A DNA stretch of 34,133 bases from Anaerolineaceae bacterium (GCA_003598975.1 QZIJ01000123.1:1-34133); one strand, 5' to 3'. Positions 16,746 to 24,051 are shown, numbered from the stretch's first letter. Made by a program: numbers and translations. The notes: generated from the sequence alone by a model not told the origin.

Positions 16746-17387
16746 ATGTTAGTTGGCGAACGAATGTCCCGACCGCCCATCATCATTGGGCCCGAAATGA
16801 GCATCCACGATGCGCTGGCCTTGTTCAAGAAGGAACGCATCCGCCGCGCACCCATTATCAAGGGCGGTAAACTCATTGGCATCGTCTCGGAAAAGGACCT
16901 GCTCAACGCGTCCCCGTCACCTGCCACCACCCTCAGCGTCTGGGAGATGAACTACCTGCTCAGCAAACTGACTGTCGCGGAAGTAATGACGAAAGACGTG
17001 ATCACCGTCTCCGAGGATACGCCCATCGAAGAGGCGGCTCGCATCATGGCCGATAACAAGATCGGCGGCCTGCCCGTGGTGAAAGGAACGCGCGTCGTCG
17101 GCATCATCACCGAGACGGACCTGTTCAAGATGTTCCTCGAATTGATGGGTGCGCGCGAGAAGGGTGTCCGCGTCACCGCGTTGATCGAGGATAAGCCTGG
17201 CACACTGGCAAAAATCACCAAAGCCATTGCGGAAGCGGGTGGGAACTTCGTGGCCTTTGGTCAATTTGTGGGCGAGGATGTAAGCACACGAGTGCTCACC
17301 TTCAAGATCAATGGCATGGATCAGGCGCAGGTCAAGAAGGTTCTCACCCCACTCATCAACAAGATCTGGGATATCCGAGAAATCTAA
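16746..17387 (+). CDS. CBS-CBS-ACT domain protein (AcuB-like)
   Basis: A 213-residue cytoplasmic sensor protein. The first CBS domain is ~1-60 (MSRPPIIIGPEMSIHDAL, then IIKGGKLIGIVSEKDLL) and the second ~75-135 (VMTKDVITVSEDTPIEEAA, then VVKGTRVVGIITETDLF). An ACT domain follows (~140-213, VTALIEDKPGTLAKITKAI). CBS pairs bind adenine nucleotides and ACT domains usually bind amino acids, so a ligand-responsive regulatory role is likely. AcuB of Bacillus has this architecture, but no acuA or acuC is nearby, so the symbol is withheld. AGGAGGT precedes the ATG by four bases. Confidence 0.85.
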   Translation: MLVGERMSRPPIIIGPEMSIHDALALFKKERIRRAPIIKGGKLIGIVSEKDLLNASPSPATTLSVWEMNYLLSKLTVAEVMTKDVITVSEDTPIEEAARIMADNKIGGLPVVKGTRVVGIITETDLFKMFLELMGAREKGVRVTALIEDKPGTLAKITKAIAEAGGNFVAFGQFVGEDVSTRVLTFKINGMDQAQVKKVLTPLINKIWDIREI

Positions 17388-17400
17388 CCACTAAAACGAA

Positions 17401-17439
17401 AATGGACACGAAGGGATTGGTTGTGCCTTCGTGTCCATT
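17401..17439. terminator. Bidirectional terminator between convergent genes
   Basis: A perfect 14-base stem (AATGGACACGAAGG, 17401-17414, with 17426-17439) and an 11-base loop, between the convergent CBS-ACT and rtcB genes. On the minus strand it is followed by TTCGTTTT, which makes it a better terminator for rtcB than for the plus-strand gene. Confidence 0.75.
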
Positions 17440-17454
17440 GCATTCAAGGGGAAT

Positions 17455-18876
17455 CTAAAAATCACCCGCATCATCTGCCATGCGGACGATGCGCGGGGTG
17501 AACTTTCCGATCACTTCCACCAGATCGTGTTGCGCGGCGATGACCGTGTCAATCGGCTTGTAGGCCTGCGGGGATTCGTCCAGGCCGCCGCCGAGGAGCG
17601 TGACGCCGCGCTCCTTGAGGTACGCGTCCCGCGCGGACTTGGCGATGGAATTCAGCGCGGCCTTGCGGCTCATCATCCGACCTGCGCCGTGTGAAGCCGA
17701 CTGAAGCGATTCAGCCACCCCAAGCCCCCTTACCAGATAGCCCGCATCTCCCATTGAGCCAGGGATGACTCCCAGCACGCCCGCGCCTGCGGGAGTTGCG
17801 CCTTTGCGGTGAACGATAACTTCGTGTCCATCGGGGAGTCTTTCCCGCCACGCGAAATTATGATGGTTCTCCACGACTGCGGCCTCTTTCAATCCAACCG
17901 CTTCGGCCACGCGGCGGTGGATGATGAAATGGTTGGCCGAAGCGAACCGTCCCGCGAGTTCCATCGAAAGCCAGTATTCCTGTCCCTCCTCGGAATCGAG
18001 CGAGAGCCACGCGAGGTGACGCACGCTCTTATCGAGATGAGGATGCTTCTCTATTGCCAGTTTGCTGTAACGGTCGGCGATCTTGAATCCGACCGAGCGC
18101 GACCCGCTGTGGGAAAGCAGCGCGAGATATTCACCAGGATGCAGGCCAAAGAGCGGTTCCTGCAGGCGGAACGACCCCCATTCCACAAAATGATTGCCCG
18201 TCCCGCTGGTACCGAGTTGTTTGGCGGCATTATCGTGCAGAGACTGGAGCAGGCGCGTCGCATCCCAGGCGGAATCGTCCAGCACGGAATGAGAGGCGCG
18301 GCGGTTGCCTTTCCATTCCGCGCCCATGCCGAAAGCGGTTTGAGTCAGCAAGGCGTTTTCGAAGAGGGCGGGCTTCTGTCCCAGCAAGTGTGGGGATACT
18401 TCGTATAGCGATAAGCGCATTCGACAGGCAATATCAACGCCGACGGCGTACGGGATGACCGCGTTGTCCGTCGCGAGCACGCCGCCGATGGGCAGGCCGT
18501 AGCCGACGTGCGCGTCGGGCATGAGCGCGCCAGCGACGGAGATGGGCAGGCGCATGGCGTTGTCCATCTGCGCGAGAGACTGGTCGTCAATGTTTTCGCG
18601 TCCCCAGATCGGATAGCGAAGCGCTTCGCCGCGCAGTTCGGCGGGACTCGCCTCCCTGGGCTGACTCACACGGAGACATTCGCGCGCCAACTCTGCCAGC
18701 GACGCGTCAGCGAGGAAACTGCCCGGGTCGGCGCGCACCGCGGACAGTCGCGCGAGAACCGAGTCGCGGTCGAGTCCCGTTTCAAGCAGATGCGCGGCCG
18801 CGTCCTTGGCGATTCCGATGATCCGTCCATCAGGCCAGCCGTTGCGTTTGAGAATCTTGCCAGTGACGATGTCCAT
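17455..18876 (-). CDS. rtcB: RtcB family RNA ligase
   Basis: A 473-residue RtcB, which joins 3'-phosphate or 2',3'-cyclic phosphate RNA ends to 5'-OH ends using GTP and Mn2+. Metal and nucleotide-binding motifs are all present: PDAHVGYGLPIGGV (~120-133), GVDIAC (Asp148, Cys151), GTGNHFVE (225-232), HSGSR (256-260), ENHHN (336-340), HRKGATPA (356-363) and SHGAGR (395-400), with His396 the expected guanylylation site. Bacterial RtcB acts in RNA repair or tRNA healing. No rtcA, rtcR or archease gene lies nearby. The ATG is preceded only by a -10-like box at leaderless spacing. An 85-residue helical N-terminus precedes the catalytic core. Confidence 0.93.
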   Translation of the reverse strand: MDIVTGKILKRNGWPDGRIIGIAKDAAAHLLETGLDRDSVLARLSAVRADPGSFLADASLAELARECLRVSQPREASPAELRGEALRYPIWGRENIDDQSLAQMDNAMRLPISVAGALMPDAHVGYGLPIGGVLATDNAVIPYAVGVDIACRMRLSLYEVSPHLLGQKPALFENALLTQTAFGMGAEWKGNRRASHSVLDDSAWDATRLLQSLHDNAAKQLGTSGTGNHFVEWGSFRLQEPLFGLHPGEYLALLSHSGSRSVGFKIADRYSKLAIEKHPHLDKSVRHLAWLSLDSEEGQEYWLSMELAGRFASANHFIIHRRVAEAVGLKEAAVVENHHNFAWRERLPDGHEVIVHRKGATPAGAGVLGVIPGSMGDAGYLVRGLGVAESLQSASHGAGRMMSRKAALNSIAKSARDAYLKERGVTLLGGGLDESPQAYKPIDTVIAAQHDLVEVIGKFTPRIVRMADDAGDF

Positions 18877-18882
18877 GTTTCA

Positions 18883-18888
18883 ATCATA
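18883..18888 (-). promoter_or_regulatory. -10-like box of rtcB, leaderless spacing
   Basis: On the minus strand TATGAT ends six bases before the rtcB ATG (spacer TGAAAC). No Shine-Dalgarno sequence is present. The geometry is the same as at udk and at the fusion gene starting at 31106. No convincing -35 is seen. Confidence 0.45.
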
Positions 18889-18947
18889 CCGCAGTTGACA
18901 GGCACGCGGAATCGCCCCCTGCATTGTTGGAACGAAGGCGAGCAAGG

Positions 18948-19199
18948 CTATTCGATCTTGAACACCTTATCGTGTGGATGGACGATGTGTTCCACTTTGA
19001 TCGCTACGTCGTCCCCTTGTTTCGCGGACTGGACAGATTGGTGCTTGATCTGCAACGAGGTCACGGTTTGCTTGAAGTCGGTGGAGTGACCGTGGATGTG
19101 GATTGTCTCGCCCACATTGAGCGGACTGGTGAGCGCGAGCACGGCAACATTGAGGTGATCGAAGTAATGGGTGACTTTCCCAATTTCCACGTCAGACAT
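18948..19199 (-). CDS. Stand-alone EF-Tu domain-2-like protein
   Basis: An 83-residue protein with no GTPase domain. It reads as a small beta-barrel similar to domain 2 of translation factors: VGKVTHYFDHLNVAVLAL-type strand, then PLNVGETIHIHG, then TVTSLQIKHQSV, then GDDVAIKV. Such proteins are annotated as translation elongation factor-like in environmental genomes; their function is unknown to me. The start at 19199 has AAGGAGGTGG directly upstream, so an upstream in-frame ATG at 19238 is rejected. It is 71 bp upstream of rtcB on the same strand, but rtcB seems to have its own promoter. Confidence 0.75.
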   Translation of the reverse strand: MSDVEIGKVTHYFDHLNVAVLALTSPLNVGETIHIHGHSTDFKQTVTSLQIKHQSVQSAKQGDDVAIKVEHIVHPHDKVFKIE

Positions 19200-19275
19200 A
19201 AGCCACCTCCTTTCGGTGGTTGGTGGAGGGATGGGCAAATCTATTTTAATCCTGTTTTCGGGAAATTAGAATCGC

Positions 19276-19293
19276 ATTGCGGAATTCTGCAAT
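19276..19293. promoter_or_regulatory. 18-bp near-perfect palindrome between divergent genes
   Basis: ATTGCGGAATTCTGCAAT is self-complementary except for one symmetric mismatched pair. It lies between the EF-like gene (minus) and the lipoprotein gene (plus), 14 bases upstream of the lipoprotein -35. The size and position fit an operator for a dimeric regulator, but no regulator gene is adjacent. Confidence 0.4.
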
Positions 19294-19307
19294 CAAACCT
19301 GAACTGG

Positions 19308-19336
19308 TTGAAATTGTCTGCGAAAAGTTGTATAGT
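19308..19336 (+). promoter_or_regulatory. Sigma-70-type promoter of the lipoprotein gene
   Basis: TTGAAA (19308-19313), a 17-base spacer and TATAGT (19331-19336), 38 bases before the ATG. This is one of the best matches to the primary sigma consensus in the window. Confidence 0.7.
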
Positions 19337-19373
19337 ATGTTTGATTGCTCGTCACGAGAAAGGAGCGTGGCAA

Positions 19374-19904
19374 ATGAATACCAGATACAAACAACATGCG
19401 ATGATGGGGGTGATGGCGGCCCTTCTGCTGTTGGTGGGATGTGCCCCGCAAGAGACGGCTGCTCCCACGCCAATCCCGTCCACGAAGACTCCCATCCTGC
19501 CTACACAAATGTCGGTGCCGCCATCTCCAACTGCTGTCAGTGTGGTGGGGAAAACCTTCACGGGTCCTTTGGGTGACGGTGGCACGATCACCTTTACTGT
19601 CTCCGAGGATGGACTGACGGTGGAGGGAGGAATTGCCCTGCTGATGAAAAATATCAGTTGTACCGAAGGCGGCGGCAATCTCATTGAACTGAAAATAACC
19701 ATCCCACACAGTTTTCAGATTATAGAGATGAAGTTCAGGTATGGGAGCGACAATATGTTTCAGGCTGGCTATGGGATGGAGTTGATCGGACAATTCGATT
19801 CGTCCGTCAGCGTTCACGGAACATTTAAGTATCAAGATACCAATAGGCCGCCGACCAGTCCATGCACCTATGGTCCGTATGAATGGACGGCCAACGCGCA
19901 GTGA
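19374..19904 (+). CDS. Predicted lipoprotein of unknown function
   Basis: A 176-residue protein with a clear lipoprotein signal: basic N-terminus, hydrophobic core and lipobox LLVG-Cys23. A Pro/Thr-rich linker (~28-55) is followed by a predicted beta-rich domain (~58-175) that opens VVGKTFTGPLGDGGTITFTVSEDG and contains two or three further cysteines. AGGAG lies nine bases before the ATG at 19374. Longer in-frame readings starting at 18924 would run through the oppositely oriented EF-like gene and are rejected. I do not recognise a named family. Confidence 0.8.
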   Translation: MNTRYKQHAMMGVMAALLLLVGCAPQETAAPTPIPSTKTPILPTQMSVPPSPTAVSVVGKTFTGPLGDGGTITFTVSEDGLTVEGGIALLMKNISCTEGGGNLIELKITIPHSFQIIEMKFRYGSDNMFQAGYGMELIGQFDSSVSVHGTFKYQDTNRPPTSPCTYGPYEWTANAQ

Positions 19905-19918
19905 TAGTAACTGACCAA

Positions 19919-19952
19919 AACGCCTCGCAGGTTCCCAAATCCGCGAGGTGTT
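19919..19952. terminator. Terminator hairpin between convergent lipoprotein and glnS genes
   Basis: A ten-base stem with one G-T pair (AACGCCTCGC with GCGAGGTGTT) and a 14-base loop between two convergent stop codons. T-runs are weak on both sides. Confidence 0.5.
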
Positions 19953-19979
19953 CCAATTCCCAATTTATCAATCCCCCAA

Positions 19980-21680
19980 CTACCCCTTCTTCTCGATCTT
20001 CGACCACGTATCCTTTAGCGATACCGTCAAGTTGAAGACGGGCTTTTCGGGTGTTGAATCGAGATCGGGCGTGAAGTAACCCGTCCGCTCGAATTGGAGT
20101 GGCTCGCCGACGCGCGCGTTTGCCAGAGACAGCTCAACGTAACCTTCCAGCGCTTCGAGCGAGTTCGGGTTGACGATGGTCTCCAGCTCACCGTCATCGG
20201 GGCGTTCGACGGTGAACAACTGCGCGTACATGCGGACTTCCGCGGGCAGGGCGTGTTCCGCCGAAACCCAGTGAATCGTGGATTTGACTTTTCGTCCGTC
20301 GGGCGCGTCTCCGCCTTTGGTGGTGGGATCGTACGTGCAGTGGACTTCGGTCGCCTCGCCCGCCTCGTTCTTGACGATATGCGTGCATTTGACGAAATAC
20401 GCGTAGCGCAGGCGCACTTCGTTCCCAGGGAAGAGACGGAAATACTTGGGCGGTGGCGTCTCGCGGAAATCGTCCTGTTCGATATAGAGGACCTTCGAGA
20501 ACGGGACTTTGCGCGTCCCCGCTGACGGGTCTTCGGGATTGTTGACCGCCTCCATCTCCTCGACCTGGCCTTCGGGGTAGTTGTCAATGACGAGTTTGAG
20601 CGGATGCAGGACAGCCATGCGACGCAGGGCGCGCTTGTTCAGGTCATCGCGGATGATGGCCTCGAACTGTGCCATCTCCACGTAACTATCGTTTTTTGTT
20701 TCGCCGAGACCAGTGACGAAGTTGATGATCGCTTCAGGCGTGACGCCGCGGCGGCGGAGTCCACGCAGGGTGGTGAGGCGCGGGTCGTCCCAGCCGCGCA
20801 CCACTCCTGTTTCGACCAGTTTACGGAGTTTGCGTTTGCTCATCATGGCGTAGGTTAAGTTGAGACGCGTAAATTCGATCTGTCGGCTCGGGAAGGCTTC
20901 CAGTTTTTGCAGGAACCACTCGTAGAGCGGACGGTGGATCATGTACTCGTTGGAGCAAAGCGAATGGGTGACGCCTTCCATCGAGTCGTTCTGTCCGTGC
21001 GACCAATCGTACATCGGGTAGATGTGCCACTTGTCGCCCGTGCGATGATGGTGTGCGTTCATGATGCGATACATGACGGGGTCGCGCATCAGCAAGTTGG
21101 GATGCGACATGTCAATCTTGGCGCGCAGGACGCGGCTCCCTTCCGCGAACTCGCCGTTTTTCATGCGTTCCAACAGGTCGAGATTCTCCTCCACCGAACG
21201 ATTGCGATACGGCGAGTCGATTCCAGGCTTGATGGCGGACTCCGTCTCGCTCCATTTCGTACCCTTCGGCAGGGTCCCGCGCGACGCGCTCATCTCCTCC
21301 TGAGTCTGGTCGTCCACGTAGGCAAGTCCCAGCTTGACGAGTTTCACCGCCCAATCGTAAAGCAGATCGAAGTAGTCGGAGGCGTAGGTCTCCTTCGCCC
21401 ATTCGATTCCGAGCCAGGCCGCATCTTCTTTGATCGCGTCCACGAACTCGGTCTCTTCCTTGGATGGGTTGGTATCGTCGAAGCGCAGATATAACTCGCC
21501 GCCGAATTCCTGCGCGGTGAAGTAGTCAATCAAAAAGGCTTTGACATGTCCGATGTGCAAATAGCCGTTCGGTTCGGGTGGCAGGCGCGTGCGGATGTAG
21601 TTGAAGCGTCCATTTTTCAGGTCTTTGGCAACGGCTTCGCGGATGAAAGTGGGGATTCGGCTGGTGGTTTCGTCGGTCAT
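19980..21680 (-). CDS. glnS: Glutamine-tRNA ligase
   Basis: A 566-residue class I synthetase, close to the E. coli GlnRS length (554). The HIGH-type motif is in [14 protein letters not shown] (~35-48), the KMSKS equivalent is MSKRK as in other GlnRS, and LRFDDTNP (~65-72, not the LRIEDTDQ of GluRS) and the paired C-terminal beta-barrel anticodon region (~340-560) fit GlnRS. It charges tRNA-Gln directly, bypassing the GatCAB route. GAGGAAG precedes the ATG. Two tRNA-Gln sequences, one truncated, lie about 0.5-0.6 kb beyond the start on the other strand. Confidence 0.96.
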   Translation of the reverse strand: MTDETTSRIPTFIREAVAKDLKNGRFNYIRTRLPPEPNGYLHIGHVKAFLIDYFTAQEFGGELYLRFDDTNPSKEETEFVDAIKEDAAWLGIEWAKETYASDYFDLLYDWAVKLVKLGLAYVDDQTQEEMSASRGTLPKGTKWSETESAIKPGIDSPYRNRSVEENLDLLERMKNGEFAEGSRVLRAKIDMSHPNLLMRDPVMYRIMNAHHHRTGDKWHIYPMYDWSHGQNDSMEGVTHSLCSNEYMIHRPLYEWFLQKLEAFPSRQIEFTRLNLTYAMMSKRKLRKLVETGVVRGWDDPRLTTLRGLRRRGVTPEAIINFVTGLGETKNDSYVEMAQFEAIIRDDLNKRALRRMAVLHPLKLVIDNYPEGQVEEMEAVNNPEDPSAGTRKVPFSKVLYIEQDDFRETPPPKYFRLFPGNEVRLRYAYFVKCTHIVKNEAGEATEVHCTYDPTTKGGDAPDGRKVKSTIHWVSAEHALPAEVRMYAQLFTVERPDDGELETIVNPNSLEALEGYVELSLANARVGEPLQFERTGYFTPDLDSTPEKPVFNLTVSLKDTWSKIEKKG

Positions 21681-21709
21681 TCTTCCTCGTTGTTTGTTGA
21701 ATGGTGACT

Positions 21710-21715
21710 ATTATA
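21710..21715 (-). promoter_or_regulatory. -10 box of glnS
   Basis: On the minus strand TATAAT lies 29 bases before the glnS ATG, giving a leader of roughly 23 bases with its own ribosome binding site. No clear -35 is seen. Confidence 0.5.
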
Positions 21716-21735
21716 ACAAAGCGCAGGATATGTTT

Positions 21736-21741
21736 TATAAT
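21736..21741 (+). promoter_or_regulatory. -10 box of the small membrane protein gene
   Basis: TATAAT lies 17 bases before the ATG at 21759, followed by GGAGG. It is divergent from the glnS -10 box only 20 bases away, so the two promoters probably compete or share upstream contacts. No clear -35. Confidence 0.45.
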
Positions 21742-21758
21742 CTTCGTTGGAGGTCGTG

Positions 21759-22088
21759 ATGAGCGAATCGAAAAATGAAAAATTCATGGGAACATATTTT
21801 GACCGCGACGCGGTGATGAAAGTTTCTCGTTGGGGCGAGATCCTTTCGTGGGTGGTGGTGGGCGTCTACGCGGTGGATCTGGTTGCCGCCCTTGCCGTTT
21901 TCGTTTTGCAGTATTTTCGCGGCTTTTTGGGGCATATGGGCTTCTCAGATGCTTTTACCACCGTGCTCTATATCGTTGAGCGTCCCTTCCGCGGCATCGT
22001 CTATTTCGTTGCTTTGCAGGCCATTTCGAAAGCGTTGTTGATTCTGATGGATATGGAGGACAACACCCGCCGCGCGGCGAGGAGATAG
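21759..22088 (+). CDS. Small membrane protein of unknown function
   Basis: A 109-residue protein with a charged N-terminus and two hydrophobic segments (~27-50, and ~65-95 with one or two passes), ending in a basic tail (RRAARR). GGAGG lies five bases before the ATG at 21759; the ATG 12 bases earlier is in the ribosome binding region. It is transcribed divergently from glnS and precedes the tRNA-Gln region. I do not recognise a family. After its stop, 22103-22130 forms a seven-base GC-rich stem (CCGCCTC/GAGGCGG) that may attenuate readthrough towards the tRNAs. Confidence 0.7.
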   Translation: MSESKNEKFMGTYFDRDAVMKVSRWGEILSWVVVGVYAVDLVAALAVFVLQYFRGFLGHMGFSDAFTTVLYIVERPFRGIVYFVALQAISKALLILMDMEDNTRRAARR

Positions 22089-22161
22089 GTCGGATTGCTA
22101 ATCCGCCTCGCACACCTTGACGGGAGGCGGGATGCGCCTTCTCCTCGTTTCGTCTCCGCCC

Positions 22162-22190
22162 TTGCCCGAAACGGATGGGCGTGCTAAAAT
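22162..22190 (+). promoter_or_regulatory. Promoter of the tRNA-Gln transcript
   Basis: TTGCCC (22162-22167), a 17-base spacer and TAAAAT (22185-22190) preceded by TGC (extended -10). The predicted start is about ten bases before the truncated tRNA-Gln. Confidence 0.6.
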
Positions 22191-22207
22191 ACCGCCCGCT
22201 GGAATAG

Positions 22208-22257
22208 TGGGGGCTCGTCTAATGGCAGGACGACTGACTCTGGATCGGTCGACTTGG
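22208..22257 (+). pseudogene. Truncated tRNA-Gln (CUG anticodon), lacks T loop and 3' acceptor strand
   Basis: The 5' two thirds of a tRNA-Gln fold correctly: acceptor strand TGGGGGC, D arm GTCT/GGAC with loop AATGGCA, anticodon stem ACTGA/TCGGT, loop CTCTGGA with anticodon CTG at 22240-22242, variable loop and the 5' T-stem strand CTTGG. It then stops exactly where the T loop should begin and is followed by ACGAGGAAACACA and the next tRNA. The TTCGAAT loop, 3' T stem and GCCCCCA acceptor strand are missing. It is likely a broken gene copy, but it lies directly behind the promoter and would be transcribed. Confidence 0.8.
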
Positions 22258-22271
22258 ACGAGGAAACACAT

Positions 22272-22342
22272 TGAGGAGTCGTCCAACGGCAGGACACTAC
22301 ACTCTGGATGTAGGTATCTTGGTTCGAATCCAGGCTCCTCAG
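22272..22342 (+). tRNA. tRNA-Gln (anticodon CUG)
   Basis: A complete 71-nt cloverleaf: acceptor TGAGGAG/CTCCTCA, D stem GTCC/GGAC, anticodon stem CTACA/TGTAG, loop CTCTGGA (anticodon 22304-22306), variable loop GTAT, and T arm CTTGG-TTCGAAT-CCAGG. The discriminator is G73 and CCA is not encoded. The U1-A72 pair, G73, G10 and CUG anticodon are the known identity elements for bacterial GlnRS, in keeping with glnS nearby. Confidence 0.95.
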
Positions 22343-22349
22343 CTAACCT

Positions 22350-22380
22350 GGGTCTTGAGAACAAAACTCAAGGCCCTTTT
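22350..22380 (+). terminator. Intrinsic terminator of tRNA-Gln
   Basis: A ten-base stem with one G-T pair (GGGTCTTGAG with CTCAAGGCCC) and a seven-base loop, followed by TTTT, eight bases after the tRNA 3' end. Confidence 0.85.
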
Positions 22381-22408
22381 GATTTAATACTAACAGTGTC
22401 GGGTGACG

Positions 22409-22443
22409 CATCTTAAGTGGTTCAAATCCCCATTGGGAAGATG
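22409..22443 (+). other. T-arm-like hairpin between two terminators
   Basis: CATCTT (22409-22414) pairs with AAGATG (22438-22443). An inner stem AGTGG/CCATT closes a loop beginning TTCAAAT, resembling a tRNA T loop. It lies between the tRNA-Gln terminator and a second terminator. It may be a remnant of a third tRNA or chance; no full cloverleaf can be drawn. Confidence 0.25.
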
Positions 22444-22462
22444 TCCTTTCCCCCCACCACGA

Positions 22463-22493
22463 AACGACTCCCCGACGTGGGGAGTCGTTTTTT
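22463..22493. terminator. Strong intrinsic terminator, bidirectional
   Basis: An 11-base perfect stem (AACGACTCCCC with GGGGAGTCGTT) and a five-base loop, with T's at 22488-22493. It faces the end of the minus-strand DUF2807 gene and can serve both strands. Confidence 0.85.
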
Positions 22494-22509
22494 AAATGCT
22501 TCTGTAGGG

Positions 22510-23472
22510 TCAGTCTTCCATCTTGTTCACGGCGCCCGCGCCACTGATCGTTTCGTGCACGACAGGCGAGCCATAATAGTTTACTGTTCCCGCGCCGCTG
22601 ATTTTGGCGGTCAATTCGTCTTCCACTCGTAGAGTGGCAGTGCCCGCACCGCTGATCTGTACCTCAGCCGTCTGGCTTTGCAGTTTGGCGCCGTTGAAGT
22701 CGCCCAGGCCGCTGATGAACACGGTCACAGCATCGGCTTTGCCAGCGATGGTGATCTTGCCTGCACCGCTCAGGGTCGCGGTCAGCATTTTTACTTCCAA
22801 ATCTTTCAAGGTGGTGTCGCCCGCGCCGCTGAGTTTCAGTTCGAATGCGTCGGTCTTCAGCCCATCCACCTGCAAGGTTCCTGCCGCCGAGAAGTTGATC
22901 TCTTTCAGGTCTGTCACTGTGATGGTGATCTTTACATCCTCAGTTGGTGTCACGCGTTTGGAGTAACTCTCCTCGCTGTTTTCGATGACCAGTGTCCCGT
23001 TGCGGACTTCGGTGGTCAGTTGGGGGAGGAGATTGTCTTCCGCTTCAATACTGACCGATGCCTGCCCGCCCTGGCGGACGATGATCTCGCCGGGATAGCG
23101 GATGGAGATGGCATCGAAGTCTTCCAGTTTGCGTGTCTCAGTCTCGATCTTTCCAGACCCTGAAACGGCCCCCGAAAAACGATCGCCCACATTCCAGTCG
23201 CCCCAATTGGGAGCGTCGTTCCAGCCCAGTTTGGGTGCATAGATGACCGCGGCCATTGCGCCAATAACCACCAGTGCAGAGACGATCATTCCAAAAGGCC
23301 TCCATGCGCTTTGCAGGATCAACCCTGCACCGAGTGCGATCAGCAGGTAGGGCCAGATGTGGGTCAGCGCCCACAGGTTTTTGGTGGGGATTTGCCCCAT
23401 GGTAATCATTAGCCAGATGACGCCCGTCGCAATGAACGTCAACGGCCAGAAGAAGGAACGATGTTCTTTCAT
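22510..23472 (-). CDS. Membrane-anchored DUF2807 (GIN-type beta-helix) protein
   Basis: A 320-residue envelope protein. The N-terminus has two or three hydrophobic segments (~9-80), similar to the LiaF/DUF5668-type membrane module. The C-terminal ~200 residues carry a repeating SGAG/SGLG turn about every 20 residues (SGAGDTTL, SGAGKITI, SGLGDFNG, SGAGTATL, SGAGTVNY, SGAGAVN), typical of the DUF2807 'auto-transporter adhesin head GIN' beta-helix. It probably displays a beta-helix outside the membrane; the ligand is unknown. The ATG at 23472 has GGAG six bases upstream. It starts 12 bases after the next membrane protein gene and is co-transcribed with it. Confidence 0.83.
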   Translation of the reverse strand: MKEHRSFFWPLTFIATGVIWLMITMGQIPTKNLWALTHIWPYLLIALGAGLILQSAWRPFGMIVSALVVIGAMAAVIYAPKLGWNDAPNWGDWNVGDRFSGAVSGSGKIETETRKLEDFDAISIRYPGEIIVRQGGQASVSIEAEDNLLPQLTTEVRNGTLVIENSEESYSKRVTPTEDVKITITVTDLKEINFSAAGTLQVDGLKTDAFELKLSGAGDTTLKDLEVKMLTATLSGAGKITIAGKADAVTVFISGLGDFNGAKLQSQTAEVQISGAGTATLRVEDELTAKISGAGTVNYYGSPVVHETISGAGAVNKMED

Positions 23473-23484
23473 TTTTATCTCCAA

Positions 23485-24051
23485 TTAAAGTGTGTTTGCG
23501 TCAGTGGGCGCGTCATCAGATTTTTTCGTGGTCAGAAGCCCCGAGCGCTTGAAAATCAGATACAGACCCAGCAGGATCAAGCCTACGGGGAAGATGTAGT
23601 TTGCCAGGACGGACGAGTTAAAGATCATCTCAAAGAACGCGCCGAAGATGATGAACAGGATCAGTCCCACACGCATTACGCCAGCGCCGCTGTGACGCTG
23701 TTCCGCGTTTCCGCCCCACCACCCCATGATGTAGATGCCGAGGCCAACGGAGATGATGATGACCGTCCATCCGTAGGCCCAACTTTCGAAGTGGTTGGTG
23801 AGATTCTGGATGAACAGCATCAAGCCGATCCCCGTGATAATCCCGCCCGGGACGGCCAGTCCTGCAGTGGATTTGCCGCCTGCGGCCATGCCCACGAAAA
23901 ACATCGCTCCGACACCGATAATGATGAAGGGCCAGAACGTACCCCAGAAGTCAAACCCGCTAAAGAATTGGGATGACAATATCAGAAGGCCGAATAGTAT
24001 GAGCAGGACTCCGCCAACGAGGGTGCCGCCGTTTCGATTCTTGACTTCCAT
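23485..24051 (-). CDS. Polytopic membrane protein, LiaF-TM/DUF5668-like
   Basis: A 188-residue protein with about six hydrophobic helices in three hairpin-like pairs (GGVLLILFGLLIL with FWPFIIIGVGAMFFVG; GGIITGIGLMLFI with TVIIISVGLGIYIMG; VGLILFIIFGAFFEM with IFPVGLILLGLYLI). This helical-pair pattern is typical of the LiaF-type N-terminal membrane module. Its partner downstream shares a similar N-terminus. AAGGAG precedes the ATG at 24051, so in-frame codons further upstream are rejected. A role in envelope stress sensing is possible by analogy only. Confidence 0.75.
   Translation of the reverse strand: MEVKNRNGGTLVGGVLLILFGLLILSSQFFSGFDFWGTFWPFIIIGVGAMFFVGMAAGGKSTAGLAVPGGIITGIGLMLFIQNLTNHFESWAYGWTVIIISVGLGIYIMGWWGGNAEQRHSGAGVMRVGLILFIIFGAFFEMIFNSSVLANYIFPVGLILLGLYLIFKRSGLLTTKKSDDAPTDANTL

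Noticed and set aside
18924..19373. N-terminal extension of the 19374 lipoprotein
   Set aside because: It would run antisense through the EF-like gene, and the lipoprotein signal and ribosome binding site fix the start at 19374.
22117..22416. Open reading frame across the tRNA-Gln region
   Set aside because: It covers the tRNA promoter, two tRNA sequences and a terminator.
22208..22459. Split or interrupted tRNA-Gln whose 3' half lies at 22409-22459
   Set aside because: About 19 extra bases separate the T-like loop from CCCCCCA, and the last acceptor pair mismatches, so no proper cloverleaf forms.
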